Assembly: GCA_023101885.1 (NCBI GenBank)
Contig: JALPQD010000138.1
Span: forward strand, 2,782,542 to 2,846,541
Source of the DNA: Typhlomys cinereus
Lineage: Eukaryota; Chordata; Mammalia; Rodentia; Platacanthomyidae
Direction: 5' to 3'
Length of the DNA stretch: 64,000 nucleotides
The translations under genes were made by a program, and so were the position numbers. Shown in pieces: positions 11,585 through 24,393 of the stretch. Numbering within the stretch: position 1 is the stretch's first letter; the number at the start of each line of letters is the position of its first letter. The notes beneath the pieces are model-generated. The model worked only from the letters and a program-made list of their open reading frames with translations. It had not been told where the DNA came from and ran no database searches.

Positions 11585-13889
11585 ACAGTTAAAGAGAAGC
11601 AAGATGTGATTTTTAGTATCTTGAAATCTGTGTAAATTCATATACATTTTTATGAGCAAGAAGTAATTTCAAATCTGTGCACAACACATCTCTATTCTGT
11701 TTTAGCCTTTGCTCACTGGATCTAACAAACCCCATTACTTCTTATTAAGCTTAACCACTGATTCAGTAGTTCTCGCTGCCGAGGAGAAGTAGCATCCAAA
11801 TGAACCATGCAAATTCACGAACCCCTTCTGCAGGTGAAGTGGGACAGGGGGATATGTCAGGCTATGTTGCTTTTTCCTGGGGAGATTGAAAAGTCATTTG
11901 TTCACTTCAGAGAGGATGCCAGCAACAGACCAAAGTCATGATTTGACTCAAGTCTGGCTTGGTGAATCAATGAGTTTATTGGGCTGACCCCCACCAAATA
12001 GCCGTGTCTTCAAAAAGTTCAATGCCGAGGTCATGTAGATGGACTCCCTTCTATAGTTAATCTTCCACTTTTAAGAAACTTAGTCTGGTACCATCTGAGA
12101 CTAATTTGTAGTCTAACCCCCCTAACACTGCCCCCTTTTTTAAATTTAGCAGGGGCAAAATTACACACAGTTCAGACAAGGTTGGTCCATGAAAGAATGA
12201 GGGACTGGAATCTCAGGTGAGGGCCTAATGACCCTCCTTAATCTCTCCTCTATGAGGAAACATCCACAGACCTGTTTTTTTTTCTGAAGGTCTCCTGGGA
12301 GTAATCAAGGCCCTGATTAAGATGGGGGAAGCCATGTTTAAGGTGGGAGCGGCCATGTTAGGGCCAGAAGATATTGTTTCGCAACACAGGCTCACAGCTC
12401 TAATTGGTACGAGAACAAATGATTTCCACGCTTGCTATTTTCCTTCCATCTTTCTATACTAACTAAAGAAAAATGCCAACCCCCCCCCCACTTCCAGTCC
12501 CCAAACTTAGCAATTGAGAAATTTTGAAAGTTCTCTTCCAGGTAACACCTGCGGATCTGTTATTTTGCTCAGAACAAGAAGGAAGGAAGGTTGTCTAACT
12601 TGTTCACTAGATGTCCACATAGTTCATTCATTTAAGAAGTCCTGTAAATGTTTGCTTTTTAACAGTGTATCAGGTGTTTCTCCCTTCATCTGACTTTTTT
12701 CTAATTTCTCATTTAAGCCAACCAAGCTGAAGTTGGCAGATGGATTTGCTCACTAATAGAATTTTCGCCTATGTGATATACTTAGTAGCTTTCTCATTTT
12801 TGAGGAACAACTGCATGATGATAATGGTTATACCTCAGAGAAAGGATCCTTCCCTGAGGCCCCCTTGTCCTGTCTGTTTGAGGCTATGGGAAGGATCATT
12901 TGTTCTTATACGAGAGACATGGATCTTGCTCCAGTCTACAGATAAACAGGCATGAGATCTTCAGCTGACTACTTAATGCTGTGAAACTTAAGTCTTCCTA
13001 GCTAAGGTCAAGGAGTCTGAGATTGATTCAAGTTCTTCTCTAGTTCTTATTGATGAGTTTCTTAAGTCCTTAAAAAAATAAAACCACATTTTATACCAAA
13101 GGTCCTTAATTTAATAGAAGGGAATCTTGTATCTGCTTACAGTGATCCTTGACTATATATTGTGATGCTGTGGGGAGTACTGATACCTGAGTTCCAACCC
13201 AGAGTTTCTGGTAAAGTTGCCCTGGGCACTGGAATTTTCACATACTTTCAAACTGGCCCATTCTTATGTGCAGTCAAGGCTAAGAACTATAGCTACTGGA
13301 GGTTGAAATCAATGGCTTCTGATCTAACTTTGGTCTTAGACTATGGGCAGATAGTGCTCCATCCTAATAGTGTCAAGTGACAGCTATCATTGTTAAACAT
13401 TTACTTGGCATTACTCAGTGTACCAGATGTTCTGTCAAATTGGTTTAGATTATATTTGGTTGCCAGTACAGAGACCCAGCATGACAGAGCTGTAAGTAAG
13501 ACTGCGATATAACCTCTGTCATATGAAAGAAGCTCATGCTAGACTGCCCAGCACTCTGTGAAGCCCCCATACTTCCAACAACACCCTAGATTCCTTTTGT
13601 CTTTCTGGTCTGATCTCTTGGACATATGTCTTTCATCCTCAAGGTTTTTTCTTGGTTGTCACTGTAACTGAGCCACCACATCTGTGGTCTTTATCAAGTC
13701 TTAAAAGAAGAAAAAGAAGAACAAAAATTTCTCCCCAGCATCACACTTTCCTCCAACACACACTTCTGGTATTTCATGACTACTCCCATTGACAAGGGAA
13801 AACTGAATCCTGGTTTAGCTGGAGACTTTGCCACATACCAAAGGTTATTCAAAAGGAAAGAAAAAGCAGGCGTTGGATGTACCAACTGC

Positions 13890-13990
13890 CAGTCTTTGCT
13901 ACAATGTGTACTATCTCAATTAATCCTCAGGAAAATGCCATGACATGTGGTCTTTTTCACAGGGGGAAATTGAAACTTAAAGATTAGAGT
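13890..13990 (-). repeat. MIR fragment, inverted
   Basis: 'ctatctcaattaatcctcagg', followed by 'cacagggggaaattgaaacttaaag', is the antisense MIR core and 3' side (compare 'atctcatttaatcctcac' and 'ttttacagatgaggaaactgag'). Confidence 0.65.
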
Positions 13991-14234
13991 TGCAATTCAT
14001 CTATGTAGCATGGTCTGTGTAAAGTAGATGCCAAGTACTGGCTTGCTGAGTCGGAGTTGTTCGTCCTTTGGGTGCTTAGCAATGACTCTTGGTGCCAGCC
14101 CAGGCCTCCATTCTAGATTTAGATAAAGGTTAACAGCAAAACGAGGCCTATCAGCCTGCAGGTGACTGCTCAGACCTTCAGAATTCATTTGTGATACATT
14201 TCACTTATGCTTCACTTGACTTACTGTTGTTATT

Positions 14235-14420
14235 ACATTTTTGCTTATATGTGTGTGTTTGGTCATGTGTCATGTGTACAAGACAACACTTGAGTGTGTG
14301 TGCCTGTGAAGGTCCAAGGACCAGATCGAGAAGCATCCTGAATTGTTCTTTCCACCTTATTGCTTTGCTCTGGGGTTTCCCAGGTTCTACTTTCTAGGGC
14401 TGAAATTATAGGTCTTTACC
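14235..14420 (-). repeat. tRNA-type SINE fragment (older subfamily), inverted
   Basis: 'gaaggtccaagga', 'tattgctttgctctggggtttcccaggttc' and 'ttctagggctgaaat' match the complement of the body of the other older copies (for example 52970-53326). The head is missing. Confidence 0.65.
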
Positions 14421-14689
14421 ATATCCACCCAGAATTGTCATTGTCCCTCCACTGACCCTTTGCACCCCTCTTGGCCACAATGGAAAGCTCGAAGGTAGGC
14501 ATGTGCACCAAATAATCCAGCCCACAGCTTCTCTGGTGGTAAAATTCCCATGTGACAGCCTGTACTGGGAGATTTGGCTTCTGCTCCTAAGCACAATTCT
14601 TATTTCTGAACTTTCTAGACTTTGGATGAGTCAAGCTACACAAGAATCTTCTTCTTAATCATCATCATCATCGTCGTCATCATCTTCTT

Positions 14690-14691
<2 letters not shown>

Positions 14692-14734
<43 letters not shown>

Positions 14735-14749
14735 ATGTGTGTGTGTGTG
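14692..14749. repeat. (GT)n microsatellite
   Basis: A near-pure GT run of about 55 bp, preceded by a degenerate ATC/TTC run (14645-14690). Confidence 0.95.
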
Positions 14750-15585
14750 ATAAGAGAAAGCTATGGTGAGTAGAACTTTATCTGGAGGTAGAGAGGAAGA
14801 CAGCTGTTCTTGGTTTGCTTTCAGAAGTTTAAATATCAGCTTGGGGTCAAGCGGGTCTGAGTCTGAATGGTACTTGCATTCCTTACTGTAGCAAAGCTGG
14901 TAAGTCCCTTTACCCCTTTTGGCAGCCCTCTCTTGGTGCATACAACAAGGATGTGGTTCTTCCTTCATAGGTTGTGGTAGGTGTTTGCTTCTGTGGTTGG
15001 CATCAAAATACCCAATAAATAGTTGTTACTATTATTATTTCCCATTCTCTTTTTTAAGTCTTTTTAAAGACTAAGATCACACCAGCTAATTATAGATTGT
15101 AATTTGTACGGCCTCTGAGTTTACATTTCTTGTGAGATAGCAGGGGACATATTCGGGGTGGTCTTGTAATTAATAATATGGGTTCGTGACAAGGACGAAT
15201 ACTACTGGTGAAATTGATAAACTTGGAACCAAGTTGGCTATGGCTTTACCTATAATTCTCATAAGGTAGAATCACAGTGAGGTTTGTACTGACCTGATGA
15301 ACTTACATTTGCTTTTTAATTAGTTGGACCAAGATGTTTATAAACTAGTTGTGCAAGAAACAGCACTATGATACTGAAAACCGAAACAGCAATGTGTTGC
15401 CTCTTTTTCTTAGTAATTGGTTTCATTAGTACTACTTTCTGGGAAAGACTGGCGGTCAAAGGATTATAAACCAGAGCCATTTTCTGACCAGGTGTTGACC
15501 CCACAAAAGTATCTGGCCACTCACTCTTTATCAAAGCTCAATTGCTTTTTAATATATTAGAAAGAACTAAGCTTGAAGAGAGGAT

Positions 15586-15913
15586 GAGAATAAAGATTCT
15601 TTTTTTTTGTAATTTTTTGTTATTTATTATTTATTCAATTGTGCGTGTATGCGTGTGTGCGCATGTGTGTATGTATGTGTGTGTATAGAACCACGGATGA
15701 ATTCGGGAACCACCATGGATGCCTCCACCTCTTCCTTGTTTACTCTGCCCTGGGATTCACAGGCTCCGCCCTACCAGGACCAGAAACGCAGGCCGCCCCC
15801 GCTTCCGCCTGGCATCTATACGTGGGGTCTAGGATTCGAACTCAGGACCTTCTGCCTACAAGGCAGAGGCTTAACCCCTGAGCCACCTCTCCAGCCCGAG
15901 AATAAAGATTCTT
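15586..15913 (-). mobile_element. Young tRNA-type SINE, inverted, with perfect 16-bp target-site duplication
   Basis: GAGAATAAAGATTCTT occurs at 15586-15601 and again at 15898-15913. The insert reads on the minus strand as a full SINE: GGGCTGGAGAGGTGGCTC head, B box, body, short CA-like tract and AT-rich tail. It belongs to the same young subfamily as 11235-11584 and 33985-34263 (shared body text 'atctatacgtggggtctagg'). Confidence 0.9.
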
Positions 15914-17904
15914 AAAACTTTCCACCACTGAGAAATGTTGAGGAGATAGAAAAGGAAGGGAAGAGGCAAAAAAGTTGGAAGTTAGGAGGAAATTTTGGTT
16001 TCCTAAATTGCATGAAAAGTGTAATAGGTCACCTCTGAAAGGCATGGAGGGGAAATCAACCATCCTGTGCCTGCATGTGTTCATTCACCCAATCATGGAA
16101 TTTGTAGTGAAATTAGGTGCTGACATACATTATCTTCTGCAAAAGGAGGGGCAGATGGGATTAGGAAAGGTGCAATGAAATAAAGAGTATTGGAAATAGG
16201 TGGTGAAGGACATGATAAAAATCAGGCTCACTTAGATTCTGAGAAATACAGAGGTGTCACAGCACGAGAGTGAAATCTATGGATATGTAGATTGATGCAC
16301 ACAAATTGTTACAATCATCTTCATGTAGACCAAAGGTACACTAAGAATCCCGATGTAAGTCACAATGAAGTGTTCTCAGGTGGCTCCAGAGCATTGATTG
16401 CTTGTTAACGCCCTGATTTCCCTGCTCCTTTCCATCTGAGGGTACCTGATGACCCTGATGACATCATAACCATGTCCCAAGTTCTTCAGATGACCACTGA
16501 CCACTCGACTCTCGGTGCTGTCAGCAAGAACCCTGATAGCTGGCTATCCATGCTTAGCCGGCAGAAATAGTCACTGTAAAGTATATTGCATTGATTTTCA
16601 TGATGCTTTGCAGCCGCAAAGGCCACGTTTCAGTCTTTCTGGGTTTCTTGTGAATAAGGAAAGGGGCGCATTCCTCAAAAATTGATCTAGTGGCATATTT
16701 CCCCCACTGTGCTAATCTAATAACTGCTTACTCTTTCATCATCTTTTATGAGGGAGGTAATTCTCCCACATCATGAGGACCTTTGATGAACAAGCTTGAG
16801 AATTGCCCCCCCCCAGCTCATCTTGACTGAGTTATGTTTCTCTACACGCAGCATCACCAGGACTGTTCTCACATGTGGACTGTCCAGGCCACTCCAAACA
16901 TGTGGAGAGTCTTCCCTGAATCGAGTGGTCCTTATCTGACAGTCTCGGGAAAAATTTATTTCTTTTGTAAGATTTTCTATGGTTTTGAAAATCCAAATCT
17001 AGATAATGCTTAAATCAAGGAACCAACAGCTGGCTATCCAGTAGCTTCTTCCTTCTACCTAACCTCAGAGTGACAAGTCTAGATTTAGGCTCTTATTTAA
17101 TAAAGGAGGATGCATCTCCCTTTTCTCCTCCATACTTCCGGTAGAGTTGTCTTGCCGTAGAATTCAGGTGGCCGGTGAGGTGGGCGGACTCTCTTATCTA
17201 CGGTGTGACTGGTGGTTGTGAGCTCTCAGGTTAGGCTGTTTCTCTCTCCTTTTGTTCTCCATAAAACTGAGGCAATGCCCACCGTGTCAGCCAGGAGTCC
17301 GCCTTGCTCTGAAAGGTGATGCAGCTCTCTTCCCAAGCATGCTGGTCTAGCCCACATGTTACATGTGCTTTTGATTTTCTAGCTCCATTGAAGAAGGAAC
17401 ATCTACAATAGTCCCAGCCACAGCTATGTTCCTGATCTTTTAGAGATTCCCCCCCCAAAAAAAGATGGCATTCGAACTCAAGATATAAACACGCCTCCAT
17501 ACTTTGTCTCCCATCTAATTGCTATGAGTCAAAAATATCTGAAGTGATTATTCCTGGAGGCAGACTTAAAACGCTCTCAGACTTGCCACAAGCCCAGTTC
17601 CCTAGAGGCTTCTAGAGTCGGCTCGGGTTGTAGAATTTTTATAGTTCCAGGGCTTTGGTGTCCCCTTTCCAGGCTTTTGTGTGTGGAAGCGAGATCTTTA
17701 ACTAATTATTTTCCATCATTGGCCTTCCTGCCTCCTAAACAGGATTAACTTGGGGACCTCTGGCACAGGTACCTGATAGATGACTTCCAGGACCATAATA
17801 AAGGCAGGGTGAGATAGGCTCTATAAGGTAGCAGAGACTTGGTGTACTAAGACTTTCTGTATCAATGTTCAGCAAGGTGGGGCCATTACTGGCTGAGAAT
17901 AATG

Positions 17905-18110
17905 GTGATACAACCATTTACAGGGCATCTGCTAGACACCAACTGTTTAATTGTATCAGTGATGCACAATCTTCACAATAACCCTTTAAGGCAGAGAGAG
18001 AGTCTTCTTCTCATTTCACACATAGAGAATCTGAGGCATACTCAGATTAAAATGAATTGCCAAATGGCACACACATGAAAACCAATGGGTAGGCTTTCCA
18101 AATTGGCCAT
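17905..18110 (-). repeat. MIR fragment, inverted
   Basis: 'gggcatctgctagacacc', 'cttcacaataaccctttaaggcag', 'ctcatttcacacatagagaatctgaggc' and 'aattgccaaatggcacac' follow the antisense MIR order. This is a fairly long copy for such an old family. Confidence 0.75.
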
Positions 18111-18268
18111 CCTTGGTCCCAATCCATCTCACAGTGCTTTACTCCTTAGTACCAATGAATTTCAGGCTGTGCTGCAGCCTTCATCCTTCCCAGTTGAAGT
18201 AAATCTGACCTTAGAAGGAGCTGGGTTATGACTCCACCAAGGGCAGCCCTACTCTGACTTCTACGCCA

Positions 18269-18276
18269 ATGCAAAT
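18269..18276 (+). promoter_or_regulatory. Octamer motif in Pou2af1 intron 1
   Basis: ATGCAAAT, exact, lies in unique DNA between a MIR and a B4-type SINE. Confidence 0.35.
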
Positions 18277-18299
18277 TTGTAACTCAGACAGTGACATTT

Positions 18300-18675
18300 G
18301 AGGGCTAAGAGACAGCTCAGTCAGTAAGTGCTTGCCGTGCATATGTGAAGATTTGAGTTTCAGCTCTAGAACTCATATAAAAATCCAGACACAGTGACTT
18401 GCGCATGTAATCTCAGGGCTGCAGAGGCAGGGACAAGGGGATACCTGAGGCTTGTTGGCCAGTTAGCCCAGCTTAACACAATTAGCGAGTTCGGGATCTG
18501 TGGAAAACGCCATGTCAAGGAACAAGCAATTAAAGTATAAGGTGGGTGGTGCTAAGGAATGACCTCTGAGGTTGACTTCTACTCTCCACGTACACACATG
18601 TGTATGCACTGGCACAAACACATATACACTTACACACAAATATATGCACAAATGCACACACACACTTAAAAAACA
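18300..18675 (+). repeat. B4-type composite SINE (tRNA head + B1-like middle + CA tail)
   Basis: An ID/B2-like head (GGGCTAAGAGACAGCTCAG) joins a B1-like middle (CACAGTGACTTGCGCATG, GCAGAGGCAGGGACAAGGGG). A segment with GACCTCTGAGGTTGACTTC and a degenerate CACA tail complete it. This is the layout of rodent B4/RSINE elements. Confidence 0.7.
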
Positions 18676-19614
18676 ACCAGAAAGTGATGTTTGAAGGCCG
18701 CTGGAGAATCTCTGAAGCTATCTGATTTCTGGGAATCAGTCTCTGGGACTGTTCTCCTGATAGGATGATCAGTCAAGTTAGGGTAGAGCAGCCGATGAGC
18801 CATCTTGAGGGTTCAACTCAGGTCTGCTTGGAAGAGACTCATATTCATGGTATGACAATAGCCTGTGACCCCAGGGCAGCGTTTGCCCTGGAGAAAGAAC
18901 TGTCATATCTCTTACCTCTTTCCTCTTTGCACAGCCCCTAGAGACAGCTTGCTGCTCCAGCTTGCTGCTCATTCAAGCCTTACCAAAGCAGGTGAAGGCA
19001 GAAGTCAGAACTCTTCAGCCCTGATGCAGATGCTGTGCTACCATAGTTTGTAATGCTAGGTTTATTTGTGTGACTATTAAAGTCTGCATATCCCACTTGA
19101 AGAGACTCTAAGCTTCCTAAGGACAGGGGCCTAGTCTGAGCTTCTGAGCAAGTATTGGCCTGATAAATGTCTGCTAAAAATCTCTTGGTCTTGATCTGGG
19201 GACATAGCGCATCTTAGATGGGAAGCCTTTCTGCTCCGATGACCCTAGTTTCTGTAAAAGGCAAGCAGATGCAGCTGGTTTCTCAGGTGGACCTATCTAC
19301 TGTCATTTCAGTAGAAAAAGGCCAAAAATAAAACCTTGCGGGGAATTGCTTGAGTCTCTCAGTTCTTGTCATTTCTCACGTGAACAGTCTGTTTGTAAGG
19401 TTCTTGTCTAGGGCTCTCTCAACTGGGAAGCTCTTATTTCTTGTGAGGATTGGCCAAGAAGAGAGACAGGATCGGAGTGGTCTAGCTCAAGACTCTCGAC
19501 TGGAAGGAGGAGAGTTTGGACTGCTCTAGGGATCTTTAGATGATTGACCTTCGGTGCCACTTAGAAAAATAAAGGGACTTACAGAGGCAGAGGGAAGGCA
19601 GAAAGATTGGATTC

Positions 19615-19725
19615 AGGGATCCCGGGTTTGATTGACAGCATCAATTACTGCCAACCATAGTGCATGGACAAGTTACGGAGTCTCTCTGTCACTTTCCTCA
19701 TCATGGGAATAAAAGGAAGGGAGTA
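19615..19725 (+). repeat. Probable MIR fragment
   Basis: 'caattactgccaacc', 'tggacaagttacggagtctctctgtcac' and 'cctcatcatgggaat' resemble the MIR central region. It is diverged. Confidence 0.5.
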
Positions 19726-20849
19726 GAATATCCCCCCGCATGTCTCAGAGGTCTAAGGGGTCTCTTGTGAAATCGTCTGTGTCCAAGTGCTCTTGGAGTC
19801 TTAGGACATCATGAAAATGTGTGTGGTAATTTCAGAGTTTCTGGGCATACAGATTGTGACCAGGGAATGCACGGACCTTTGTAAACCATTCTTTCAATGC
19901 AGGTGGATCCACATAAAGAGGGGCGACTCCCTTAGACTTCTTCAACCCACTCTTCCGCAGAAGGTGTGGAGGGAGGGTGTGCCAGTGGTGGGGAGCAGCT
20001 GGGAATGGAAACTTGGACAGTGGTGCCCGCGGGGAAACAGAGAGAGGACCCTCTGCCGTACAGAAAGCTCCCACGCTTGAGGCTTTCCACTGACTTTGGC
20101 AGAGGCCCTGGGTGGGGTATCTAGAGCTCACGGTCTCCAAATAGGAACACCGCCCACTGAAGCTCAGTCAGTCGGGGTGCGCTGTGCATACATAGGCTTC
20201 CATAACCTCATGTAACATGAAAGGAATCCCTGTGTGGGTCACCCTAGGTGTCTGTGTCCTGTTTACTCTGCTTGCTTTGGATAGGAGTCACTGTCAGACA
20301 ACTTTGGGGCATGACCCGGAACATACCGCGAGAGCTAGCCTGGGCTACTCATCACCAGGGATGTTCTCTAGAAGCCCTTTTGCTGTGCCCAGTTCTGTGG
20401 AATTTCCTAGTGACTGTGGCCCTCCTTGAGGTTTTCCCAGTGAGCGCACCTGTGGTTAATGAATGAATACTTTGGGGCTGATGGGAAGAAGCATGTTTCT
20501 TAAAGCTGGGGCACTGAGAGGGAAAGGCTACCAACTCTCCCTCCTCTTCTCTGACCAACCCAGGCCCAGCTGCCATCCTTGAATCTCCTTTAGAGACAAC
20601 CCATGATCAACAGATTTACTTCTCAGCTGTCCCAGGAGCCTGACAAGCGACACCATGTTCCTAATTCAGTTGTGATTCTGTTGCATAAAGTCATGTATCC
20701 TTTCCCCCATTTCTTCCTTACCTTAAGTATTAACTATCTTGCTAGAGTAAGATGAATGACATGTTTGTATTTCTGGCTTCAGAGTCCCGATGGTTCAGAC
20801 ATAAGTCAATGGAAAGTCCTCATTTACATATATAATCTTTTTGTTGGTT

Positions 20850-21152
20850 AACATTTTTGTGTGTGTGTGTGCGTGTGTTTGTAGGTGGGTACATGTGTGT
20901 GAGGACATGTGCATAAGAGGATACTTGAATGTCTGTTCCTATAGAGGCTGTAGGTGACATCAGGAATTGTTCTGGGTTGCTCTACCTCCTTGATGCTTTG
21001 CTTTGGGGTTTCCCAAGCTCTTTCTTCCAGGGTCAGAATGACAGGTTGCCAGCATATCTGTCTGGCATTTTCACACAGGATCTGGAGATCTGAATTCAGG
21101 TTATTTTGCTTACATGGCAAAGGCTTTAGCCACCAAGCCATGTCCCTGGTCC
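20850..21152 (-). repeat. tRNA-type SINE (older subfamily), inverted
   Basis: A GT-rich start, then 'gctctacctccttgatgctttgctttggggtttccc', 'ctttcttccagg', 'ggatctggagatctgaattcagg' and a CCACCAAGCCATGTCCCTGGTCC head read as a complete inverted SINE. Confidence 0.75.
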
Positions 21153-22751
21153 AATATTTCTTTTTAAAGGAAACTACAATCTAGTGTAAATTGAGGGGGA
21201 AAGTCTTTCCATAGCTTGTCAAGTCCAACCTTTGGCCAAAGACCAAAGGCTTTTTTCCCGTTTGGAAAGTAATCAGCCATTGTGCATATAGAATACATTT
21301 GAGGACTTTGACTCATACCTGCACCCTGAGAAGAAAACCTTCAGTAGTGTTTGACTGGAGGGGTGAACCATCCTGTAGTCTATCTGAACTCCGGTTTCCC
21401 AGAAAACCTTGACTATCCTGGTTTGAACACAAACAATGCTTCTACATTAAAGCCAACAATGTTAGCCACTTTTCAGACTTTGTTTTTAGTTAGACACTTG
21501 GGAAAGTTGGTTAGCCCTAGGCTTAAGGTCTATTGTTCAATTATTTGTTTTTTGGTTTTGCTACAAGTAAAGAGAGTATTAGTTGTATTTTTCCTTAATG
21601 AGTTTTTTTTCTTTCTTTTTCATAATACCGAAGATCAACAGTGAAAGATAATATTTGCAGTGGTTATCTGGTGTGACGAATAGTGTGTTGTTATGTGACC
21701 TTTTTGGAGTTAGGTGGATTTTTGACTTTCAAAATGGCCTGTGTCTCAGCAGCTTGGAGAAGCAGCTGGTGATGAATAGAGAGGGTTCTCCGTGTGCAGA
21801 CTGTTAAAGTGGATTGGAAGGGTTCTTGTTTTCTGGAAGTTCCCTGGTGAGAGAAATGTATGCCATCCTGGATTGTACTTGCTTTTAGAACTGCGTTCTT
21901 AATTGCCGTCCAACCTGCTGCCTGGCCCTGTGGCTCATGGGAAATCTCAGTGAGAGAACGCTGCTGGGGGAAGAGTCTTCTGTCAAGAGTACCTTGGAGG
22001 CTTTTGTAAGATTCCTGTCTGAAATGGGCTTTTTAAAAGAAACACGGGGAGACATGTTACCGGTTCCCAGTGCCCAGGATTGAGCAGCATCTGTGCTGCG
22101 CGTGAATGTGGTTTGCATGGGTCGTTAAATAAACACGTGCTGACAGTTTTGCATATTTTCTCAGTGATCTTTTATTGCACCTTCATTAAAGAACCAGAGC
22201 ACTGTGTTTTATCAAATTCACTAGTATCACTTCTTCCCTTGGCTTGGAGCACCGCGTGGATGCGACCATGCAGCCAGGGTGCTGTGGGAGTTTGTCTGCT
22301 GGTTGGAATCTGTCCCACCCTGGGGTGGAACAGCAGCTGCAGGACTTATTTTTGTGGTGTGCAACATGTCTGGGTGTGTAGCAGGGGGAACTGAAATATC
22401 CTGTGCTGACCTTTGACTTTCCAATTTTTCATCACTCATTTTGGAGAAAGGAAGCTCTTGTTGGGACCAAATGGGCGAGTTTTACTATAAGTAGGTTCAA
22501 GAAAATCTGTTTGCTTTCCTTAACTCCCAACTGACCACTGACATTTAGTAGCAAAGAAAGGAAGCATGGTGGATGGTGCATCCTCTCTAGATGGAGATTT
22601 CTGGTGAAGGCCAGAAGTTCCTTCTCAGGAGCATTGTCATTTCTCTGTGATGAGCACACGAAAGCTCACAGAAGCTTAAAGGGCTCTCAGACCACAGGGA
22701 CAATAATGAGTTTCAGGCTTTCAGGAGTGGCAACCAGTTAAGGCAGTGATT

Positions 22752-22946
22752 AAAATCTCTGGTTAAAAGAGGGGAGAAAGAGGGAAAGGAAGGAGGGAGA
22801 AAGGGAGGTGTGGGAGAAAGTAGGATGGAGGGATAGAAGAGGAAAGGGGAGGGAGGAGGGGAAGGGAGAAGGAGGGAGGCAAAGGACCTATTCATTGAGC
22901 TTGTACAACTAGGTAAAAAATAAAATGAATAAAAAATCTCTGGTTA
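22752..22946 (+). mobile_element. Short 5'-truncated L1 3' end with target-site duplication
   Basis: AAAATCTCTGGTTA flanks the segment at 22752-22765 and again at about 22933-22946. Between them is a polypurine GGGA/GAAA block (about 22768-22880), 'cattgagcttgtacaac' and an A-rich AAAATAAAATGAATAAAA tail. This is the structure of a rodent L1 3' UTR stub made by target-primed reverse transcription. Confidence 0.7.
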
Positions 22947-23082
22947 GCTATACTTTGGGAAACTGGGCTTTCATTTCCTCTACTGGCATACTATTATTTT
23001 CATTTTCTATTTTATTTTCCTTGGATATTACTTTAAAATTATTCTCTTAAGAAATTGTCTTAATAAATTTAAAAAAATTCTT

Positions 23083-23329
23083 GGACTAGAGAGATGGCTC
23101 AAGGGTTAAAGCTTTGGCCTTATAAGCTGAAGGACCTGAGTTCAGATCGCAGATCCCACCTGAAAAATTCTAGGTGGAAATGGTGGTGGCCTCCATTTCT
23201 GGCCCTGGAAGACAAAGCCTGGGAACTTCCAGAGCAAAGCAGTTATGAGAAAGAGCAATCAGAATGATTCCTGATATCATCTTTGGACCTCCACAGGCAC
23301 ACATATGCAAGTGGTCTCCTATAAACACA

Positions 23330-23390
<61 letters not shown>
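23083..23390 (+). repeat. tRNA-type SINE (older subfamily) with long (CA)n
   Basis: The head GACTAGAGAGATGGCTCAAG, the B-box region GACCTGAGTTCAGATC and the body TTCTGGCCCTGGAAGACAAAG are followed by a (CA)n tract of about 65 bp (23325-23389). A second SINE-like fragment (23390-23520) follows directly. It contains the octamer at 23399-23406. Confidence 0.8.
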
Positions 23391-23392
<2 letters not shown>

Positions 23393-23739
23393 CTTGCCAT
23401 GCAAATAAGAGGACTTGAGTTTGGATCCTCAGAACCCATATTAAAACACATTTGTAATCCTATGATGAGATGGGAGGTAGGGCCAGGAGAATCCCCCAAA
23501 ACTTGGGGACTACTTCGCTTCTGGTACTTACATACTGTTTTTAGTGAGATGAAAGATCAGAGTCAACACATGTAGTTGTTCTTTGATTTCTAAAAGTATA
23601 CCGAAGTATATTTGCTCTTAATTTTTCTCTCTCTTTCTCTCTCTCTCTGTCTCTCTATCTGTGTGTCCTCTCTGTCTCACATACATACAAAAGTATTTTT
23701 TTAAAATTCTTGTTCTTCCAAAAGTTCAGTTCAGTATAA

Positions 23740-24240
23740 AGTTAATTTAACTTAGGGACCCAACAACCACAAGGTAAGATAAACTTCTTTTTCTCTTCCA
23801 AACCTCTACTGGGGACTCAGTTCTCGGGCTAGCAGCAGTTGAGACCACAGTGCTTACTGTAGAATTAGATCGTTGCCTCCTGTGGATCAGGGTGAAGAGT
23901 ACTGAATGCAGGGGGGCACACTGCAGTTGCACTTGATTGTCGGGCTCTCCTGGGCATTGTCTTCAGGCTTTGGAGTCTTATTCCAGCACGTTACAGATGC
24001 TCTGAGAAGCGTCCTCACTCTTCCGGCTCAGGTGGATCTGCAGGATTCCTGGGCAGCTGGCTGTGATCACGATGTCCCAGGGGATATTGGGAACTTCGAG
24101 AGCTTTGCAGCTGTGCTCCACATACTCTGCTGTGCCAGATAACGTTGACATTGTGGGTTCCAAGGAAGTCCACACAATTAAAGGTGAAACCCTTTGCTTT
24201 CAGCACCTCGCCCTAGTCCTCTTTGTTCATTGATTTAAAA
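23740..24240 (-). pseudogene. Possible processed pseudogene, source gene not recognised
   Basis: Two overlapping minus-strand frames look like one coding sequence broken by a frameshift near 24135: GFTFNCVDFLGTHNVNVIWH in one frame, then EYVEHSCKALEVPNIPWDIV and ITASCPGILQIHLSRKSED in the next, to a stop near 23978. Codon use looks coding (many G/C third positions) and differs from the surrounding intron. No intron, poly(A) tail or clear duplication is seen. I could not name the parent protein. An unrecognised exon of another gene is less likely because of the frameshift. Confidence 0.4.
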
Positions 24241-24385
24241 ACAACAGGAGGCAGGAAACCCTTACTCGACATGAAGCCGGAAGTACCCAATTGCCCGCTG
24301 CTAGGTGGTGTGTGGTGTGTCCATTTCCCGAACCGGAGTGGGAGTGGGACCAGGAAGCCTCCCCACTCCTTCCCCTGAAGTGTAC

Positions 24386-24393
24386 ATGCAAAT
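24386..24393 (+). promoter_or_regulatory. Octamer motif in Pou2af1 intron 1
   Basis: Exact ATGCAAAT in a non-repetitive, moderately GC-rich part of intron 1. Confidence 0.4.
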
